A stretch of 57,892 nucleotides of DNA from Gammaproteobacteria bacterium (GTDB lineage: Bacteria > Pseudomonadota > Gammaproteobacteria > DSM-16500), in the NCBI GenBank assembly GCA_013287235.1, contig JABDEF010000002.1:1-57892 (forward strand), read 5' to 3'. The notes beneath the pieces are model-generated. The model was not told the DNA's origin and did not search any database. It worked only from the letters and a program-made list of their open reading frames with translations. Positions 54,931 through 57,892 of this stretch are shown here, piece by piece. The position numbers and the translations under genes are program-made. Within the stretch, counting starts at the first letter, position 1. Each line of letters begins with the position of its first letter.

Positions 54931-55023
54931 ATGCTCTATATTCTCGCAGATATAATATCGTTAATGCAACACAATCAATCACAAGAATTAAAACAGCATC
55001 GTCTAGAGCGCTGCCCCTGCTAA
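54931..55023 (+). pseudogene. N-terminal scrap of an IS transposase
   Basis: 30 codons from ATG 54931 read MLYILADIISLMQ, then ELKQHRLERCPC and stop. AAAGGA precedes the ATG. The ending RCPxC is where zinc-finger-type IS transposases (ISL3/DUF6431-like, 'R.CP.CG....HG') begin. The remaining protein is missing. The assignment rests on a short stretch. Confidence 0.4.
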
Positions 55024-55170
55024 CTACATAATATAATTCATAATTTTTACATTTAGATTATTTTTGCTTGCTTTTTGTGCTTTTCCAAATAAAATGTTCT
55101 ATTTAGATTAAATCATTGATGGAAAGTACCTTACTCCAATATTTCATCACTGACTTGGTTGTAAATATTC

Positions 55171-55242
55171 GGTTTTGACATAGGGTAGGAGCCAGTAATC
55201 TTTACTACTGACGATTACTGGCTTCTACCCTACGTCAAAACC
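55171..55242. repeat. 72-bp palindrome upstream of the ankyrin gene at 55290
   Basis: 30-base arms beginning ggttttgacatagggtagga (55171-55200 and 55213-55242) have two mismatches and a 12-base loop. It lies 47 bases before the ATG. The region 55024-55170 before it shows no gene. Confidence 0.85.
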
Positions 55243-55289
55243 ATATGCTTACACTTTTTATCACTAACTTATTGATAAACGAGGTATTT

Positions 55290-56120
55290 ATGTCAACATC
55301 CAGAGAGTTATATAAGCTTAAGCTAAAATATTTGCTGTCTATCTATAGAAATGGACGGTTAAACCGTTCTAAATACAAAGACATAGACGGCATTTTCGCC
55401 AACTCAGTAGCCAAAAGCAATAAACATTGTTGTGACGACCTCCCTGCTTATGATGAGAGAGGATGTTTGCGCCCAGATCCAGGGAGTGTTAAGCCGGTGG
55501 ATATATATTTTGCAGCAATTGAGCAGAACGATCAGGAAGCTATAAAAATACTATTACAGGAAAAAGCGGTCGATATTAATGCAACACATTTCAATGTGAC
55601 AGCGCTTAATTATGCTATCTGTCAGAACAAGGTAGAAATCGTAAGCTTTTTATTGGACAAAAAGGCTGATGTTAATAACTATATGGAAGAAAAAAGCGGC
55701 CGGGCTACTGCGCTAGAGGCTGCTATTGCACAAAACAGTACAGCAATCGTATCCAAATTATTAGAAAAAGGGGCAGAAGTTGAAGAATATGATGGCAATA
55801 ATCCACCTAACATGCTGCAAAAAGCTATCGCTGCAAGTAAAGAAGTTGGTAAAGGTAGAGGTCTCGATGAAAGTAGAGCAATCGGTAAACTCATTCAGAA
55901 AGCATATAATAAGAATAAAGAACAAAAAGAAAAAGCAGTCAAAGAAGTCAGATCCGTTTTAGGTCAAGAAAAAAGTACAACCTCCCGCTGGGTAGATTTT
56001 CAAAATTTATTTTCTAAAGCACCTGATAAAAAAGCCCAAGAGGTAAATCCTATATTGCCAAAAGACCTACTTGGTATAATTTGCGACTATATAACCCCTA
56101 AGGGAGGTGGTCTGAAGTAG
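55290..56120 (+). CDS. Ankyrin-repeat protein with C-terminal F-box-like motif
   Basis: 276 residues from ATG 55290 (MSTSRELYKL), preceded by GAGGT about 7 bases upstream; the longer frame from 55245 begins beside the palindrome. The basic N-terminal 50 residues are followed by three ankyrin repeats at about 70-190 ('KPVDIYFAAIEQNDQEAIKI', 'FNVTALNYAICQNKVEIVSF', 'GRATALEAAIAQNSTAIVSK'). A Lys/Glu-rich helical linker follows, then the end motif LPKDLLGIICDYI about 8 residues before the stop. This matches IPKDVVGIIGEYI of the 5514 protein and resembles the start of an F-box. Likely effector by inference. Confidence 0.78.
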   Translation: MSTSRELYKLKLKYLLSIYRNGRLNRSKYKDIDGIFANSVAKSNKHCCDDLPAYDERGCLRPDPGSVKPVDIYFAAIEQNDQEAIKILLQEKAVDINATHFNVTALNYAICQNKVEIVSFLLDKKADVNNYMEEKSGRATALEAAIAQNSTAIVSKLLEKGAEVEEYDGNNPPNMLQKAIAASKEVGKGRGLDESRAIGKLIQKAYNKNKEQKEKAVKEVRSVLGQEKSTTSRWVDFQNLFSKAPDKKAQEVNPILPKDLLGIICDYITPKGGGLK

Positions 56121-56647
56121 AGGCCAGATCATCATAGTTGGGTCGAACGGTCTAAAGCTGTTATTAGTTGATGGAATATATTTATATCGGATAATCTGGT
56201 TTTCGTTTTCAAAGGTGCTTATATTTTTATTTTCCCTTCAAACAAAGTAAGAAAGGTTAACATCATTTAGTGAAATTTTGTATTATTTTTAGGTTGGAAA
56301 ACAACGCCGGGCGTCGGCAGAGTGGAATCAATGGGTTAGCTTTATGATGGCAGGTGTTAAAGGGGCCATCTGCATAATTTGATTGATGGATAAATTATAT
56401 TCTTGGTTGTTGGATTTGATTTCTTATTTCATCAAATGATAAGGTCGAATTATTTGAATAATTTTTCCAATTAGTATTTTTAACTCTTCCAGTAAAGATT
56501 TAAATGAGTCGCTCTTAATCAGCTGCTGCATTTCAGGGTTGGAAGACAATGGGTCTTTGTATGACTCAACTATCTCTAACCAGACTGTTAGTGATTCATA
56601 AACTTGTCCGGATCTGTAACTAATCAATTGTCCGCTTTTTTGATTAA
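56121..56647. other. Gap of about 530 bases with no clear gene
   Basis: A minus-strand frame at 56424-56627 (67 codons, 'MISYRSGQVYESLTVWLEI', 'MQQLIKSDSFKSLLEELKIL') is helical-looking but has no ribosome binding site or known family. A short plus-strand stretch at about 56294-56380 (QRRASAEWNQWVSFMMAGVK) could be a gene scrap. Neither is supported well enough to call. Confidence 0.4.
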
Positions 56648-56688
56648 GAGCACCTTAAGATTTTTGAACAACTTTTCTTAAAGTGCTC
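56648..56688 (-). terminator. Hairpin at the downstream end of the IS
   Basis: gagcaccttaag at 56648-56659 pairs with cttaaagtgctc at 56677-56688 (one mismatch), 20 bases beyond the transposase stop. It could be a transposase terminator or part of the IS left end. The terminal inverted repeat cannot be confirmed because the other end lies outside the window. Confidence 0.5.
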
Positions 56689-56708
56689 TCCGAAGTTACG
56701 AAGCGGAT

Positions 56709-57887
56709 TTACGCAACTTCTTTAATTAAATGAACTTTTAATTCTCCCTTGTTATTATAACCAGCGAGTTTTCGTGGGCCGTGGAATATTGCTAATTGTC
56801 CGTCGACATATCGGTGTACACGGACTTTTACTTTGTTGTAATGACAACGGTATTGATCTTTCGGGATCTGCAATTTAAGGCCCTCGAAACTCACGCAATT
56901 ATCTTTTCCAACAATCCTCGCGTATTGTTCGCATAACACATCATCCAACGACCCATGAATCCACGGCACGAATGCAGAACCTTCTTCAACAGCAGGTACC
57001 GAGAATTCAGCGTTGTAAGCTGGCATATAAATTTCAGCAAGATATTTATTCGCTGCATCGATGGTCGTTATGTTATGCAAAGCAAGTTCTTTTGGAAGAC
57101 GTTCTTGGTGTGTTCTAAAAGCACGTTCACTTCGACCTCGAGCCTCTGACGAGTATGCTGCGATCATTTCAATTCCTAAATGCTTTAACGCTCGTCCAAA
57201 TTGAGTCAGATTATTTTTATCAATCTCACCTCCTGCTTCTGGTGTCGTCCAATAATGACTCCCTCTATCCGTATAAATCGAACAAAAAAGCCCTTTTTTC
57301 TCGATAGTTTCTTTCACCCCACGAAAACTACTAGTTGTTCCTTCTTCTTCAACAAAAAACATAGAATAGTGTTCACTGCTTGCATCATCCATGGTGACAA
57401 TCAAATCCCATCGTATTTCTGGTACCCACTCGTGATCACTTCTATCTTGATGTATCATCATTCCTTCAATGGGTGCACGTTCTCGTTTTTTACGATGTGC
57501 GCCACGTTTTTTTGATTTAGGAACTAACCCTTCTTTTTGTAATGTGGTTTTTACCCAGGTATAACTGCGAAAGCCTGAATGGGTCTTTTTGTAAAAACTA
57601 AAAAAGTGTTTTACGTTCCAGCCAAAATAGCGACCTTTATAAAGCGTTGTTAAAGCTAATACCTCGTCAACAGGCGCACGCCTATGAGATATTTGCTCTA
57701 AGCGTTTATCTATTAGACCTTGTGTACCATGCTCTTTATATTTAGCGAGGTATCGTCTAAAAGTTCTATCGGTAACTCCTAAAATCCGTGCGGCTTCTTC
57801 CTGTGTAAAACGATTTTGATTCCAACCTTGATAAGCTTCTTCGAATCTCATTTGTCTAATCTCCTGTAGCAGTTTCGTCCGTTTCAT
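56709..57887 (-). CDS. ISNCY-type (IS1202/ISDol1-like) DDE transposase
   Basis: 392 residues. The N-terminal helix-turn-helix is 'FTQEEAARILGVTDRTFRRY', then a linker and an rve-type integrase core with the catalytic acids in 'VTMDDASSEHYSMFFVEEEG', 'CSIYTDRGSHYW' and 'AAYSSEARGRSERAFRTHQ' (Glu). The preceding 'IHQDRSDHEWVP' stretch is typical of ISNCY. A C-terminal beta domain follows ('VKVRVHRYVDGQLAIFHGPR'). It appears complete and possibly active; the upstream IS end is beyond base 57892. Confidence 0.9.
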   Translation of the reverse strand: MKRTKLLQEIRQMRFEEAYQGWNQNRFTQEEAARILGVTDRTFRRYLAKYKEHGTQGLIDKRLEQISHRRAPVDEVLALTTLYKGRYFGWNVKHFFSFYKKTHSGFRSYTWVKTTLQKEGLVPKSKKRGAHRKKRERAPIEGMMIHQDRSDHEWVPEIRWDLIVTMDDASSEHYSMFFVEEEGTTSSFRGVKETIEKKGLFCSIYTDRGSHYWTTPEAGGEIDKNNLTQFGRALKHLGIEMIAAYSSEARGRSERAFRTHQERLPKELALHNITTIDAANKYLAEIYMPAYNAEFSVPAVEEGSAFVPWIHGSLDDVLCEQYARIVGKDNCVSFEGLKLQIPKDQYRCHYNKVKVRVHRYVDGQLAIFHGPRKLAGYNNKGELKVHLIKEVA

Positions 57888-57892
57888 CTACT

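Noticed and set aside
56424..56627. 67-codon minus-strand frame as a gene
   Set aside because: No ribosome binding site, no recognisable family, and it lies in a decayed region beside an IS.

Overview
The window is AT-rich, gene-dense chromosomal DNA from a gammaproteobacterium. Gene content and protein style point to a host-associated lineage near the Legionellales (Legionella, Coxiella, Rickettsiella, Aquicella, Berkiella and relatives). The reasons are the closeness of the aconitase to what I recall of Legionella AcnA, a methylcitrate cluster, a phenylalanine hydroxylase pair, a type IV pilus retraction ATPase, and several eukaryote-like proteins (ankyrin repeats, F-box-like motifs, a kinase-like fold, large hydrophobic orphans). 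The genus cannot be fixed from sequence reading alone.

Layout. 1-4.5 kb: lolA (cut by the left edge), rarA, then a convergent block with a Pit phosphate permease, its DUF47 partner and an EamA exporter. 4.6-6.2 kb: an F-box-like protein and an ankyrin protein that look like secreted effectors. 6.4-13.6 kb: one minus-strand operon nadC-nadB-nadA-mfd with stop/start overlaps, for de novo NAD synthesis and transcription-coupled repair. 13.8-16.3 kb: a secreted protein, a glycerophosphodiesterase and pilT. 16.4-18.8 kb: two convergent orphan membrane proteins. 19-23 kb: a LysR regulator, two gene remnants, an NTE-type patatin phospholipase and cvpA. 23-26.5 kb: prpBCD for propionate breakdown. 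26.6-28.1 kb: a secreted protein and a YqjD/YqjE-like pair. 28.4-37.2 kb: a complete MdtABC/NodT-type RND efflux operon with three 4-base overlaps.

37-42 kb is the accessory core: a membrane-anchored kinase-like protein, a broken serine hydrolase, a chloramphenicol phosphotransferase-like kinase, a J-domain remnant and a secreted protein made of about ten cysteine-paired beta-propeller-like repeats. 42-47.6 kb: acnA with an unusual N-terminal extension, an S1/P1 nuclease, a PEBP-family protein, and phhA-phhB. 47.7-52.5 kb: two overlapping small ORFs, tRNA-Asn, aspC, a small membrane protein and uvrB. 52.6-57.9 kb: an Rpn-family nuclease, two more ankyrin proteins, an IS remnant and an ISNCY-type transposase at the right edge.

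The window carries many long palindromes of several families in the gaps between genes. Two touch coding sequence: one supplies the likely start codon of the S1/P1 nuclease and another supplies the stop codon of aspC. The most interesting protein-level signal is a short F-box-like motif at the extreme C-terminus of two different ankyrin proteins, an arrangement known from poxvirus ankyrin proteins.
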